Notes under the pieces: generated by a model
Database searches by the model: none
What the model was told of the DNA's origin: nothing
Seen by the model: only the letters and a program-made list of their open reading frames with translations
Assembly (NCBI GenBank): GCA_031274115.1
Contig: JAISQP010000103.1
Coordinates: 1 to 21,841 of the forward strand
Direction of reading: 5' to 3'
From: Synergistaceae bacterium
Lineage (GTDB): Bacteria > Synergistota > Synergistia > Synergistales > Synergistaceae
DNA length: 21,841 bases
Translations under genes and position numbers: made by a program
Shown: positions 14,222 through 21,841 of the stretch, piece by piece
Layout: the number at the start of each line of letters is the position of its first letter
Position numbering within the stretch: the first letter of the stretch is position 1

Positions 14222-14409
14222 CTTAGACACAATAATGCTCCTCAGAATATGGAAGCCTGACAGAAGGGCGTCCGCAACGAAAACGCACAGCCATGGCTCC
14301 TCGGACTTCGTTGGTCAAACCCTCTTTTCGCCTCCGCGACACACGGCCCCTTCGCCAGGCATATCATAGCTTCCGCGCCGGAAGCGCGCCCAACAAGGAG
14401 GAATTGATT

Positions 14410-16140
14410 ATGCAATGGTTCAAGAACCTTCGCACGATGCTCAAAATTCTGTTTCTCGTATTCGTGATGGTAGCTCTCATAGTGGCGGTTGCCCTTTCAG
14501 GATACAGAACGAGCAAGATGATCGCCGCCAGCATGGAGGATATGTTCGTGAATAACGCGGCGCCCGCGATCGCGATGACTGGGGCGCAATCGCTGGCCAT
14601 AGAGAACAGACGCCTGCTGCTGAGCCTGATATCAGCCGAAAACAGCGCCATGGCCGATGATTACGAACGCCGTATCGATGGAAACCGCGTAAAAATATCC
14701 GCAATAATCTCAAAATACGAGAACATGAATCTGACGACGGAGGAAAGAAACCTCCTGGAAGAGCTGAAAACGAAACGGGAAGCCGCGTCGGACAAACGGA
14801 ACGAAGCGATAGCGGCGTTCAAAAAAAGCGGGGGCGCGAGCGAGCTTGACGCGCGCCTCAGAAACACCGGAGACGTAGGCGTAGCCGAAAACGCTTATGT
14901 CGAAACCTTTGAAAAATTTGTGACAATACTCGCAAAATACAGCGAGGAAGCCAACGCGGAAGCCCAAAGAATGGCGGGGTACGGGGCGGTCAAAATAGTC
15001 ACGACCTCACTCACGGCGATTTTTGCGGGCATCGCCATCGGAGCGTTTATCGCGCGCCTCATAACGGGCTCGATAAATAAAATACAAAAAAGCGTCAAGC
15101 TATTTTCAGAGGGAGACCTCGTCAGTTCTTTCCCGACTGTTGGCAGGGATGAACTCGCGTCAATGGGCAGAGGGCTTCAGGATATGGCCGTCAATCTCAG
15201 GTCGATAATCGGCGCCGTCAAGGACGCGAGCAATCACATTACCCAAACCGCCCGGGATTTCTCCGCCCTGGCCGAAGAGACCAACTCGTCGGTCGAGGAT
15301 TTCCGCGCGAATATAGATGATATGGGAATGAACTTGAACGTGCTCGCCTCCACCGGTGAAGAGGTTAACGCGTCAGTTGAGGAAGTCGCGGCAGGCGCTC
15401 AGGCCACGGCGGAAAAAGGCACGGATATCGCGCGTCAGGTCAACGAGGCGATGAGCGCGGGACAGGAAGGGATGAACGCGGTCCATAGCGTCGTGAACGG
15501 GATCGACGGAGTGTCCAGAAATGCCTCCGAAACAGCTCAGAGCGTTCAGGAGCTTGGCGCCAGAACTCGCCAGATACAGAATTTTGTCGCGCAGATAGGG
15601 GGCATAGCCGACCAGACAAACCTGCTTGCGCTCAACGCCGCGATAGAGGCGGCAAGGGCAGGAGAAGCCGGGCGGGGTTTTGCCGTAGTCGCCGAGGAGG
15701 TCCGCAAACTTGCCGAAGACAGCAACGCGGCCGCGAAAAACATCGCCGAACTCGCGACGACTATAACAGGCGATCTGGATCACGTGGTCAGTATGTCGCT
15801 CGACAACGCGAAAGCATCGAAGAACGCAAGTGATCTCTCCAGGGATACCGAGAGAATAATAGACAGCATGATATCGTATCTCAAAAACATCGCCGGCGCC
15901 ACTCAGGATCTCGCCGCCGTCTCAGAAGAACAGGCCGCGTCCAGTGAGGAGATAGCCGAGGCGGTGCAGAACATAGCGACAAAAGTTACGAGCACGGCGG
16001 ACGCCGGCGAGCACATGCGCTCCGGTGTGGGCGACGTGGCGCTGTCCGCGGAACGTATCGTTCAAGGGGCCGAGGCTCTGTCGCGCCTCGCGAACGGTCT
16101 GCATGAACTATTGACGTTCTTCAAAATGGAAGAGAATTAG
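14410..16140 (+). CDS. Methyl-accepting chemotaxis protein
   Basis: 576 residues from ATG 14410, which has AGGAGG (14396-14401) 8 nt upstream; an in-frame ATG at 14293 lacks such a site and would prepend non-family sequence. The first membrane helix is about 11-30, with a periplasmic four-helix ligand domain of about 31-195 (4HB-type). The second membrane helix is about 196-217, with HAMP around 218-270 (GDL and RDELA segments). A long cytoplasmic coiled coil follows, with hairpin tip [20 protein letters not shown] (396-415) and [18 protein letters not shown] directly after. The tip contacts CheA and CheW; no C-terminal NWETF-type CheR tether is present. The ligand is unknown. No other chemotaxis gene is in the window, so it works with a system encoded elsewhere. 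Confidence 0.95.
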   Translation: MQWFKNLRTMLKILFLVFVMVALIVAVALSGYRTSKMIAASMEDMFVNNAAPAIAMTGAQSLAIENRRLLLSLISAENSAMADDYERRIDGNRVKISAIISKYENMNLTTEERNLLEELKTKREAASDKRNEAIAAFKKSGGASELDARLRNTGDVGVAENAYVETFEKFVTILAKYSEEANAEAQRMAGYGAVKIVTTSLTAIFAGIAIGAFIARLITGSINKIQKSVKLFSEGDLVSSFPTVGRDELASMGRGLQDMAVNLRSIIGAVKDASNHITQTARDFSALAEETNSSVEDFRANIDDMGMNLNVLASTGEEVNASVEEVAAGAQATAEKGTDIARQVNEAMSAGQEGMNAVHSVVNGIDGVSRNASETAQSVQELGARTRQIQNFVAQIGGIADQTNLLALNAAIEAARAGEAGRGFAVVAEEVRKLAEDSNAAAKNIAELATTITGDLDHVVSMSLDNAKASKNASDLSRDTERIIDSMISYLKNIAGATQDLAAVSEEQAASSEEIAEAVQNIATKVTSTADAGEHMRSGVGDVALSAERIVQGAEALSRLANGLHELLTFFKMEEN

Positions 16141-16272
16141 CGCGTCTCAAAAAACAGGCGGACCGTAACAAAGAGCGAAAGACGTGTTATTTACTGACGT
16201 CGCTCGCTATAATTTCGCGCGCCGAGATGGCACAGCGACGCCAATGAACGAAGGGCCTGGTCGTCTTCCTTC

Positions 16273-16821
16273 CTATCTGGGTACCTTAACGATTTCCTCC
16301 TGGTATTTTTTCATTTCATCTGAAACCATCACGGCGTAGCGTCTGTATTTCTCTTCAGTTCCGTGCAGCGACGCCATGTCGTAGCCGCTCAGATCGCCTG
16401 AGTCTGTTTTTTGTTGAGCAAGCATCATGTTCTCATCCCACTTTTTTATTATTTCGACGTCTCCAGTGTCGACGCTCTGAAATTTCGCCATGGTGAACAA
16501 ACTCAGCTTCATCTCCTCGAACTGCACGAGGTTATCTTTTACCTTGTAGTAGACGATCATCAGAAGGTGCGCGTTTTTTAAATCATCTTTTAAAAAAGGA
16601 AGCTCGCCAATGGGAATAACGCTTCTATCCCTATGAGCCCTGAAAAAATCCATGTAATCGTATACGATGTTCGCGGCCCAGACTACAGCGTCCATAAAAT
16701 CGTCCTTGTTGAACATCATTCCCAAATAGCCCTCTTTGCGAATCCGATCGACTATCCATTTATTCTTAGGTTCGATCCCTGCAAATTCTCGCTTTTCTTC
16801 CCTCTTTTTTTTAGGCCTCAC
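16273..16821 (-). CDS. Conserved-looking hypothetical protein, unrecognised
   Basis: I do not recognise this family. The start is taken as GTG 16821, because GGAGGAG (16834-16828) lies 6 nt before it; this gives 182 residues. The N-terminus is very basic (RPKKKREEKREF). The rest is rich in charged and aromatic residues, with predicted helices such as DFMDAVVWAANIVYDYMDFF and LLMIVYYKVKDNLVQFEEMK. There is no signal peptide or membrane segment and no cysteine. It is monocistronic, converges on the chemotaxis receptor (132-nt gap) and has its own probable promoter. A clean start signal and non-biased composition support a real gene. It could be a soluble helical protein or a phage- or element-derived orphan; no function is proposed. 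Confidence 0.65.
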   Translation of the reverse strand: MRPKKKREEKREFAGIEPKNKWIVDRIRKEGYLGMMFNKDDFMDAVVWAANIVYDYMDFFRAHRDRSVIPIGELPFLKDDLKNAHLLMIVYYKVKDNLVQFEEMKLSLFTMAKFQSVDTGDVEIIKKWDENMMLAQQKTDSGDLSGYDMASLHGTEEKYRRYAVMVSDEMKKYQEEIVKVPR

Positions 16822-16874
16822 CGAATTCTCCTCCGCAATCAATAAAATTTAAACTTCGAATATCGTTGATGACC

Positions 16875-16901
16875 ATTATACACTAACGCACAAAAGCTCA
16901 A
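16875..16901 (-). promoter_or_regulatory. Probable promoter of the hypothetical gene
   Basis: On the minus strand TATAAT (16880-16875) is preceded by TTGAGC (16901-16896) at a short spacing of 15 nt. It lies in the 103-bp AT-rich gap between the Ca2+ ATPase stop and the GTG start. Confidence 0.5.
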
Positions 16902-16924
16902 TGAGTTATCTTCACGAGGTTCCG

Positions 16925-19546
16925 CTATTTCATCGCCTTGGCCAGCTCTGAAGCGACGAGCGGAGAAAGGGAGAGCGCGATTACGATCAGCCACTCGCGC
17001 GCGTTCATGCTTACGAGCTCGAACGCCTGCTGAAGGAATGGGACGCAGAGAACGGCGATCATGAGCAAAAACGAGGTCAGGATGGCCTTCACCATATAAG
17101 GGTTGCTGAAAAAACCGATCTTGAAGAGCGAGAACGTCGACCTGATGTTCATCGCGTGTACAAGCTGGGAGGTCGCGAGCACAGCGAAAGCCATGGTCTC
17201 GCCAAGCTGTCTACCGGCGTTTACGAGGCTCGTGCGGGTTCCGATGTAGTAAGCGGCGAGCGTTATTATTCCTATTAAAATCCCCTGCGCCGCTGTGGCC
17301 GCGCCGACCCCGCCCGCAAAAATGCTCTCCTCTTTCCTTCGGGGCAGCCTCTCCATGATATTCGCCTCGATCTGTTCCATTCCGAGCGCAAGAGCGGGAA
17401 AGCTGTCGGTCACCAGGTTTATCCAGAGTATTTGTATCGGCAGAAGAGGCGACTCCCTCCACAGGAGCATCGCCATGAAGACCGTGATAATCTCCCCGAG
17501 GTTGCACGAGAGAAGGAAGCGCACAGCCTTTCGGATATTGTCGTATATGCCGCGCCCCTCTCTCACGGCGGAGACTATCGTGGCAAAGTTGTCGTCGGTG
17601 AGGATCATGTCGGCGGCGCCCTTAGCGACGTCCGTGCCGGTGATTCCCATCGCGCAGCCTATGTCGGCCGCCTTGAGGGCGGGAGCGTCGTTCACCCCGT
17701 CGCCCGTCATCGCGACTATCTGGTTGCGCTTCTGCCACGCTTTGACAATTCTGATTTTATCGGCCGGAGAGACCCTCGCGTACACCCTGTACCGTTCGAC
17801 GCTTTCGTCGAGCTGTTCATCGCTCATCGCGGCCAGCGCGGGGCCCGTGACCGACTCGCTCGCGTCGCTCAATATGCCGAGCTGCCTCGCTATGGCGGAC
17901 GCGGTAACTACGTGGTCGCCGGTGATCATCACCGTCCTCACTCCCGCGCGGTCGCACTCCTCAATCGCGCCGACGGCCTCCGCCCTCGGCGGGTCGATCA
18001 TGCCGACGAGACCGATCAGATCGAGTCCGTTCTCCAGGTCGTTTGCCTCGAACGTCCCAGGAAGGTTGTCTATCTCCTTGCACGCCAGCGCCAGGACGCG
18101 AAGGGCGTCTCCGCTCATTTCGTCGTTTGCCGCAATCGCCCCCTCCACGTCGCCCGAGACGCAGCGCTCAAAGAGTATGTCCGGCGCGCCCTTCACGATT
18201 ACGAGGTATTTCCCGCCGGCCTTGTTGACCGTAGTCATCAGCTTTCTGTCGGAGTCGAACGGGATTTCTCCCACTCTCGGCTTTTCTCCTGCCAGATCGT
18301 CCTTCGATATGCCGGCGCGCAGGGCGGCCGCCACTATGGAGGTCTCCGTCGGATCTCCGATGTGGCGCTCCGAGCCGTCGACGAGCTCGACCCTGCCATC
18401 CGTGCATAAAATTCCAAGTTCGAGCAGACGCCTTATGGGGTCCGTCAGCTCGCCGTCGAGGGACTTTATACCTCCCGACGTGAACGCCTTTACAAGCGTC
18501 ATCCGATTCTGCGTCAGGGTCCCGGTCTTGTCCGAACATATAACGGACGTGCTGCCCAGGGTCTCGACCGCGGGAAGCCTCCTTATTATCGCGTTTTTCG
18601 AAACCATCCTTCTGACGCCTACCGCCAGAACTATGGTGACTATCGCGGGCAAACCCTCCGGAATGGCGGCGACCGCGAGGGAGACAGCCGTCATGAACAT
18701 CTCCATGAGCGGAAGCCCGTTTATTATCCCAATCACAAATATAACGAAACAAATCAGAAGAGCTATTATTCCAAGATACTTGCCGAGCTGCTCGAGTTTT
18801 TCCTGCAACGGAGTGCTCCCGTCGCGCTCCTCCGAGATCATGGCCGCGATGCTCCCCATCTCGGTCCTCATCCCCGTCGCCACCACCAGCGCGGAAGCTC
18901 TTCCATACGTGATGGAGTTTCCGGAATAGAGCATATTGGCCCGGTCTCCCAGCGGCGCGTCAGGAGCAACAAGAGCGCCGGCGTCTTTTTCGGCCGGCAG
19001 AGACTCCCCGGTTAGCGCCGATTCGTCGCTCTTCAGCGCGGCCGACTCGATTAAACGGCAGTCCGCCGGTATGACGTCGCCGGCCTCGAGCAAAATCACG
19101 TCGCCGGGGACGAGGTCGGCGGAAGACGCGACCTCGACGGCGCCGCCTCTTCGTATTTTTACCTGGGGCATGGACATCTTTTTGAGCGCCTCGAGCGCGG
19201 CCTCCGCCTTGCTCTCCTGCATCACTCCCAGGATTCCGTTCACCAGAATTATCAGCACTATCACTATCGGCTCTATCCAGTCCGCTTCCAGGCCTTTATA
19301 TGCGTTGTAGCAGCTTATGACGAGAGACAGACCCGCCGCGACGAAAAGAATGATTATCATTACGTCCTTCAACTGATCGATGAAACGCTGCAGGAACGTT
19401 CTGGGCGGTTTTTCGTCAAGCTTGTTCACGCCGAACCGAAGAAGCCTCTCTCCCGCTTCTTTTGCGGACAGGCCGGTTTCCAGGTTCGCCGCGAGCTCTT
19501 GCGCGGCGTCGTCAATGGACTTTGAATGCCAGTTCGTATCTTTCAT
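16925..19546 (-). CDS. P-type Ca2+-transporting ATPase (SERCA/PMCA-like, P2 type)
   Basis: 873 residues from ATG 19546, chosen for GGAGG (19558-19554) 7 nt upstream; an upstream in-frame start adds ten unrelated residues. It has an N-terminal cation-ATPase domain, LTGES of the actuator domain (178-182), and the phosphorylation motif SDKTGTLTQN with D339. An MTGDH motif and the hinge GDGVNDAPALKAADIG follow, and the C-terminal membrane domain is complete. Calcium-ligand positions known from SERCA are retained: E297 in AAIPEGLP (helix 4), N and E of SCNLGEI (helix 5), and N and D of NLVTDSFPALALG (helix 6). I therefore infer Ca2+ export at the inner membrane, with possibly two sites rather than one. 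It stands alone between two terminator or promoter signals. Confidence 0.95.
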   Translation of the reverse strand: MKDTNWHSKSIDDAAQELAANLETGLSAKEAGERLLRFGVNKLDEKPPRTFLQRFIDQLKDVMIIILFVAAGLSLVISCYNAYKGLEADWIEPIVIVLIILVNGILGVMQESKAEAALEALKKMSMPQVKIRRGGAVEVASSADLVPGDVILLEAGDVIPADCRLIESAALKSDESALTGESLPAEKDAGALVAPDAPLGDRANMLYSGNSITYGRASALVVATGMRTEMGSIAAMISEERDGSTPLQEKLEQLGKYLGIIALLICFVIFVIGIINGLPLMEMFMTAVSLAVAAIPEGLPAIVTIVLAVGVRRMVSKNAIIRRLPAVETLGSTSVICSDKTGTLTQNRMTLVKAFTSGGIKSLDGELTDPIRRLLELGILCTDGRVELVDGSERHIGDPTETSIVAAALRAGISKDDLAGEKPRVGEIPFDSDRKLMTTVNKAGGKYLVIVKGAPDILFERCVSGDVEGAIAANDEMSGDALRVLALACKEIDNLPGTFEANDLENGLDLIGLVGMIDPPRAEAVGAIEECDRAGVRTVMITGDHVVTASAIARQLGILSDASESVTGPALAAMSDEQLDESVERYRVYARVSPADKIRIVKAWQKRNQIVAMTGDGVNDAPALKAADIGCAMGITGTDVAKGAADMILTDDNFATIVSAVREGRGIYDNIRKAVRFLLSCNLGEIITVFMAMLLWRESPLLPIQILWINLVTDSFPALALGMEQIEANIMERLPRRKEESIFAGGVGAATAAQGILIGIITLAAYYIGTRTSLVNAGRQLGETMAFAVLATSQLVHAMNIRSTFSLFKIGFFSNPYMVKAILTSFLLMIAVLCVPFLQQAFELVSMNAREWLIVIALSLSPLVASELAKAMK

Positions 19547-19562
19547 GCGAATTCCTCCAGCC

Positions 19563-19612
19563 AAAAATAATGGCAAGCGCTTTTTCTCCGCAAAAGAGAG
19601 GAAGCCTTGCCA
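19563..19612 (-). terminator. Rho-independent terminator after rpsI
   Basis: On the minus strand TGGCAAG-GCTT (19612-19602) pairs with AAGCGCTTGCCA (19582-19571) across one bulged base, with a partly paired loop. It is followed by TTATTTTT (19570-19563). It lies 54 nt past the rpsI stop and just before the Ca2+ ATPase Shine-Dalgarno, so it separates the two units. Confidence 0.7.
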
Positions 19613-19665
19613 TCGATATAAATATTACGCCATTACCGCGCGAAAACTTCTTTTCGCCAGCCGGA

Positions 19666-20064
19666 TTAACGCTTCGAAAACTGCCTCTTGCCGCGAGCGC
19701 CCTTTTGCCCGAACTTCTTGCGTTCGACCATCCGTGAATCCCGGCGGAGCAGACCGGCTTTCTTGAGCACCGGGCGAGCGTCAGGATTGAGCTTGAGGAT
19801 GGCCCTCGCTATCCCCATGCGGATGGCGCCGGATTGACCGGTCAAACCGCCTCCGTGAGCGTTCACGAAGATGTCCACCCTGCCCTCCACTCCGGCTACC
19901 TTGAGCGGCTCCATCGCCTGGCTCTTCCAGAAAAAGCGGGGAAGATAATCCTCAACCTCTCTGTTGTTTATCGTAATCTTGCCGCTGCCTACCCGCAGCA
20001 ACACTCTCGCCACAGCGTTCTTGCGGCGTCCGGTTCCCCAGTAATTTACGACAGGATCCTGCAT
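19666..20064 (-). CDS. rpsI: 30S ribosomal protein S9 (uS9)
   Basis: 132 residues, the usual length. It starts [15 protein letters not shown], has the [22 protein letters not shown] core, and ends with the basic GKRQFSKR tail whose terminal Arg reaches the P-site tRNA in known ribosomes. It follows rplM by 14 nt, with GGAGG overlapping the rplM stop, the conserved bacterial L13-S9 pair. The small-subunit head location is known for the family. No anomalies. Confidence 0.98.
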   Translation of the reverse strand: MQDPVVNYWGTGRRKNAVARVLLRVGSGKITINNREVEDYLPRFFWKSQAMEPLKVAGVEGRVDIFVNAHGGGLTGQSGAIRMGIARAILKLNPDARPVLKKAGLLRRDSRMVERKKFGQKGARGKRQFSKR

Positions 20065-20078
20065 TCTCCCTTATCCTC

Positions 20079-20525
20079 CTACCACTTAAAAGCGTCGACA
20101 GACTCAGGGCGCTGCGCCGCGTGGGGGTGATGAGCGCCTGAGTATACCTTCAGTTTTTTATACATCGCTCGCCCAAGTTTGGTCTTCGGCAGCATTCCCC
20201 AGACGACTCTCTCGATCAGCCTGCCAGGGTTTTTGCTCAAAACCTCGGCGTATGTGCTCGACTTGAGCCCCCCGGGATAACCGCTGTAGTGGTATAACTT
20301 CGACTGGCTCATTTTTTTGCCGGTCAATCCAACCTTGTCCGCGTTTATGACCACGACGAAATCGCCTGTGTCGACATGGGGCGTATATACAGGCTTGTGC
20401 TTGCCCGTAAGAATACGGGCTACCTGCACCGCCAGGCGGCCAAGGCGCTTGTCGGCGGCGTCGACTACATACCACTTCCGCTCGACCTCCTCGCGCTTGG
20501 CGACAAATGTGCGCGTTCCGATCAT
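20079..20525 (-). CDS. rplM: 50S ribosomal protein L13 (uL13)
   Basis: 148 residues from ATG 20525, set by GGAGGAGGAAG immediately upstream; the frame is open further 5' but that part overlaps the promoter. Family features include [15 protein letters not shown] near the N-terminus, then [18 protein letters not shown], the [11 protein letters not shown] segment, and [21 protein letters not shown] in the C-terminal third. It is an early-assembly protein of the large subunit. First gene of the two-gene rplM-rpsI unit under its own consensus promoter, with an about 67-nt leader. No leader structure for feedback control was recognised. Confidence 0.98.
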   Translation of the reverse strand: MIGTRTFVAKREEVERKWYVVDAADKRLGRLAVQVARILTGKHKPVYTPHVDTGDFVVVINADKVGLTGKKMSQSKLYHYSGYPGGLKSSTYAEVLSKNPGRLIERVVWGMLPKTKLGRAMYKKLKVYSGAHHPHAAQRPESVDAFKW

Positions 20526-20598
20526 GAAACTTCCTCCTCCTCTAAAAACGCCGCGGTAGGGACAACGACGAATAAGCGCGTCAAAGACAAACCGTAGG

Positions 20599-20627
20599 AT
20601 TATAATGCCGCAGTCTCCGCTAGTCAA
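20599..20627 (-). promoter_or_regulatory. Consensus sigma70 promoter of rplM-rpsI
   Basis: Minus strand TTGACT (20627-20622), exactly 17 nt of spacer, and TATAAT (20604-20599). This is the best-spaced promoter in the window, as expected for ribosomal protein genes. It lies 28 nt downstream of the secG stop. Confidence 0.88.
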
Positions 20628-20655
20628 GTTTGCCCGGGCGGTTCAGTCGTTTTTA

Positions 20656-20883
20656 TCATAGCTTGACCAGAATAAACGAGACCGCCATAAACGCGGCTGT
20701 CAGCGCGACCGTTATCTTAGTCAGAGACGTCATTCGCTGCCACGAGCCGCCGGCCATATCCATCTGGGTCCCTCCGCCTCCAAAGTTGCCCGAGAAACCG
20801 CCGCTCTTTCTGTGCTGCAGCAGTATTATCGCCGCCAATCCAACGCAGAGCGCCAGAAATATTATCGAAAACACTGGTTTCAT
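20656..20883 (-). CDS. secG: Protein translocase subunit SecG
   Basis: 75 residues, typical for SecG. There are two membrane helices (about 3-22 and 51-73). The cytoplasmic loop between them contains LLQHRKSGGFSGNFGGGG, the family's glycine-rich region after the conserved Q-x-x-K/R-x-G-G pattern. It joins SecYE and assists SecA-driven export. Its ATG directly abuts the rdgB stop (TAAATG), with AAGGGGG about 10 nt upstream inside rdgB, so translation is probably coupled. No intrinsic terminator follows; read-through into rplM is possible. Confidence 0.93.
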   Translation of the reverse strand: MKPVFSIIFLALCVGLAAIILLQHRKSGGFSGNFGGGGTQMDMAGGSWQRMTSLTKITVALTAAFMAVSFILVKL

Positions 20884-21612
20884 TTATACGCACCCCCTTT
20901 GCCCCGAGGACAATCGATTCATTCTCTCATACATAGCACGATATTTTAACATAGAAGGAACAATTTGCGCTACTCCTTTCATCGCTGTCGCCCTGTGTGA
21001 AATTTTCGATTTCAAGCCTCCAAGCTCGGCGAAAGTTTCCCTAAAGCCGTCGGGGATAAATACAGGATCGTATCCGAACCCCTGACAACCCCGTGGCGCG
21101 CGGGCTATACCGCCCCAGCATACCCCATGGAGGGCGAAATAATTCCGCCCTTTCAGCAGGGCGCGGACGGGAAACGCGACGACTATACAGGCGACGAAGC
21201 GGGCGCGCCTGTCGTCCGCGCCGCCAAGCTCGCCGAGCATCCACGAGACCCTGTCCTGATCGCTTCCCGAGACCGCTCTTGCGGAGTATATGCCGGGCGC
21301 CCAACCGAGCTTGCGGACCTCCAGCCCGCTGTCGTCGGCAATAGTAGTCATACCGGAATATTCAGCCCACGCTCTCGCCTTTATCAGCGCGTTTTCCTCG
21401 TAGCTGCCGCCCAGCTCCTCTATATCCCAGGGACCGTCATGTCCGATATCTACGTCCTCCAAGCTTGCGAGCTCGACTCCGCCGGCTTCGAAGGCCGAAA
21501 TGTCTTTGAAAAAATCCGAGAATTCGGCGAGTTTGTTTCTGTTGCCGCTCGCCAGCAATATCCTGAGCAAAGCGTCAACCCGCGCAAAACTCTTCGAAAA
21601 GTTCGGCTTCAT
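20884..21612 (-). CDS. rdgB: Non-canonical purine NTP pyrophosphatase (RdgB/HAM1)
   Basis: 242 residues if begun at ATG 21612, 228 if begun at the in-frame TTG 21570, just before the family's first strand (ILLASGNRNKLAEF). The SGNRNK motif binds the triphosphate; IADDSGLEV (91-99) holds the catalytic aspartates; GFGYDPVFIP (179-188) and KISHRATAM (203-211) complete the family signature. The enzyme hydrolyses ITP, XTP and dITP to monophosphates, keeping deaminated purines out of nucleic acids. The ATG start overlaps the end of rph by 38 nt and neither start has a clear Shine-Dalgarno, so the true start is undecided. rph-rdgB linkage is common in bacteria. Near the C-terminus, a loop before GYDP is cysteine-bearing (HGVCWGG, RGCQGFG). 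Confidence 0.94.
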   Translation of the reverse strand: MKPNFSKSFARVDALLRILLASGNRNKLAEFSDFFKDISAFEAGGVELASLEDVDIGHDGPWDIEELGGSYEENALIKARAWAEYSGMTTIADDSGLEVRKLGWAPGIYSARAVSGSDQDRVSWMLGELGGADDRRARFVACIVVAFPVRALLKGRNYFALHGVCWGGIARAPRGCQGFGYDPVFIPDGFRETFAELGGLKSKISHRATAMKGVAQIVPSMLKYRAMYERMNRLSSGQRGCV

Positions 21613-21841
21613 CAGCGGAGAGATTCATCGCGTCCCGTTGAATGGCAAAGATTTTTTTTAACCCGCCGCCGGCAAGCATCAGAATTTCATCGAGCTCGCC
21701 GCGCGAGAAGAAACCCTTTTCTCCGGCGCCCTGCAACTCGACGAACTCGCCTTTGCTGTTCATCACCACGTTGCAGTCAACGTCGGCCTGTCTGTCCTCC
21801 TCGTAACGAAGGTCGAGCATCATCGCGCCGCCGACCTTTCC
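21575..21841 (-). CDS. rph: Ribonuclease PH, C-terminal part (5' end outside window)
   Basis: The visible 88 residues run from the right edge to the TGA at 21577-21575. KVGGAMMLDLRYEEDRQADVD matches the RNase PH core strand with its conserved Asp residues; NVVMNSKGEFVELQGAGE and FSRGELDEIL follow, then a helical tail ending EEFCAG. The enzyme trims the 3' ends of tRNA precursors using phosphate. Only the last third is present, so length and start cannot be judged. Confidence 0.93.
   Translation of the reverse strand, partial: GKVGGAMMLDLRYEEDRQADVDCNVVMNSKGEFVELQGAGEKGFFSRGELDEILMLAGGGLKKIFAIQRDAMNLSADEAELFEEFCAG

Larger units (their letters stand above)
14007..14409 (+). other. Region upstream of the chemotaxis receptor gene
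   Basis: This stretch of about 400 bp (480 bp counted from the kinase-like start) contains a plus-strand promoter (14078-14106), the second 104-bp repeat (14118-14221) and a further 190-nt leader. The leader has a GCTTCCG/CGGAAGC hairpin around 14369-14385 just before the ribosome binding site. No additional gene or recognised riboswitch was seen. Confidence 0.6.

Noticed and set aside
14250..14330. Possible c-di-GMP (GEMM) riboswitch before the chemotaxis receptor, suggested by ACGCACAG
   Set aside because: Only that short string matches. The GCAAACC, GACGCAAAGCC and tetraloop-receptor parts are missing.
14293..14409. N-terminal extension of the chemotaxis receptor from ATG 14293
   Set aside because: No ribosome binding site there; the extension is not receptor-like, while ATG 14410 has AGGAGG at ideal spacing directly before the first membrane helix.
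16198..16240. CGTCGCT/AGCGACG inverted repeat as terminator of the chemotaxis receptor gene
   Set aside because: Only 7 bp with a 29-nt loop and no T-run on either strand.
17295..18929. 544-residue open frame antisense to the Ca2+ ATPase
   Set aside because: The opposite strand encodes an intact, motif-complete ATPase; long antisense frames are expected at this GC content, and the translation is low-complexity Ser/Ala/Pro-rich.

Overview
The window looks like chromosomal DNA of a GC-rich, probably anaerobic, Gram-negative-type bacterium. A member of the Synergistota is my best guess. This rests on gene content: corrinoid methyltransferase genes, a short archaeal/eukaryotic-type prolyl-tRNA synthetase, a SERCA-like Ca2+ ATPase, and the cluster rph-rdgB-secG-rplM-rpsI. 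No rRNA or other taxonomic marker is present, so this is inference. I found no rRNA, tRNA, CRISPR array, prophage or intact transposase gene.

Layout. (1) 1-4319, minus strand: an operon for corrinoid-dependent methyl transfer. It encodes a corrinoid protein, two UroD-superfamily methyltransferases and a [2Fe-2S]/ASKHA corrinoid-reactivating protein that runs off the left edge, behind a clear sigma70-type promoter at 4385-4412. (2) 4462-6323: a beta-hydroxyacid dehydrogenase gene (+) followed by about 630 bp of repeat-rich DNA. Together they are bracketed by a 55-bp direct repeat that precedes both this gene and proS. (3) 6364-10008, plus strand: proS, a nicotinamidase-like hydrolase and mnmE. 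(4) 10323-13925, minus strand: a cytidylate-kinase-like protein, a MATE exporter and an exported DUF4139 protein, ending in a strong terminator. (5) 14078-16140, plus strand: a methyl-accepting chemotaxis protein with a roughly 300-nt leader. (6) 16273-21841, minus strand: an unrecognised small protein gene, a Ca2+ P-type ATPase, rpsI and rplM with their own promoter and terminator, then secG, rdgB and the 3' part of rph.

How the genes work together. The left operon probably moves a methyl group from an unidentified donor onto a cob(I)amide protein and then to an acceptor, with the ASKHA protein rescuing oxidised cobalamin. Neither an MttB/MtmB/MtbB/MtaB-type substrate methyltransferase nor a pterin-binding acceptor methyltransferase is visible, so the two UroD-type enzymes may do both jobs or partners may lie elsewhere. 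The right part is mostly housekeeping: protein synthesis, tRNA modification, secretion and nucleotide-pool sanitation.

The least ordinary material is non-coding. A 104-bp repeat occurs twice (10211-10314 and 14118-14221), both copies in the same orientation relative to transcription and both probably inside mRNA. A perfect 15-bp inverted repeat delimits 5572-6204, with a highly palindromic 182-bp MITE-like unit nested at its right end. A 16-mer from the end of the 104-bp repeat recurs exactly in the proS leader, which links the repeat families.
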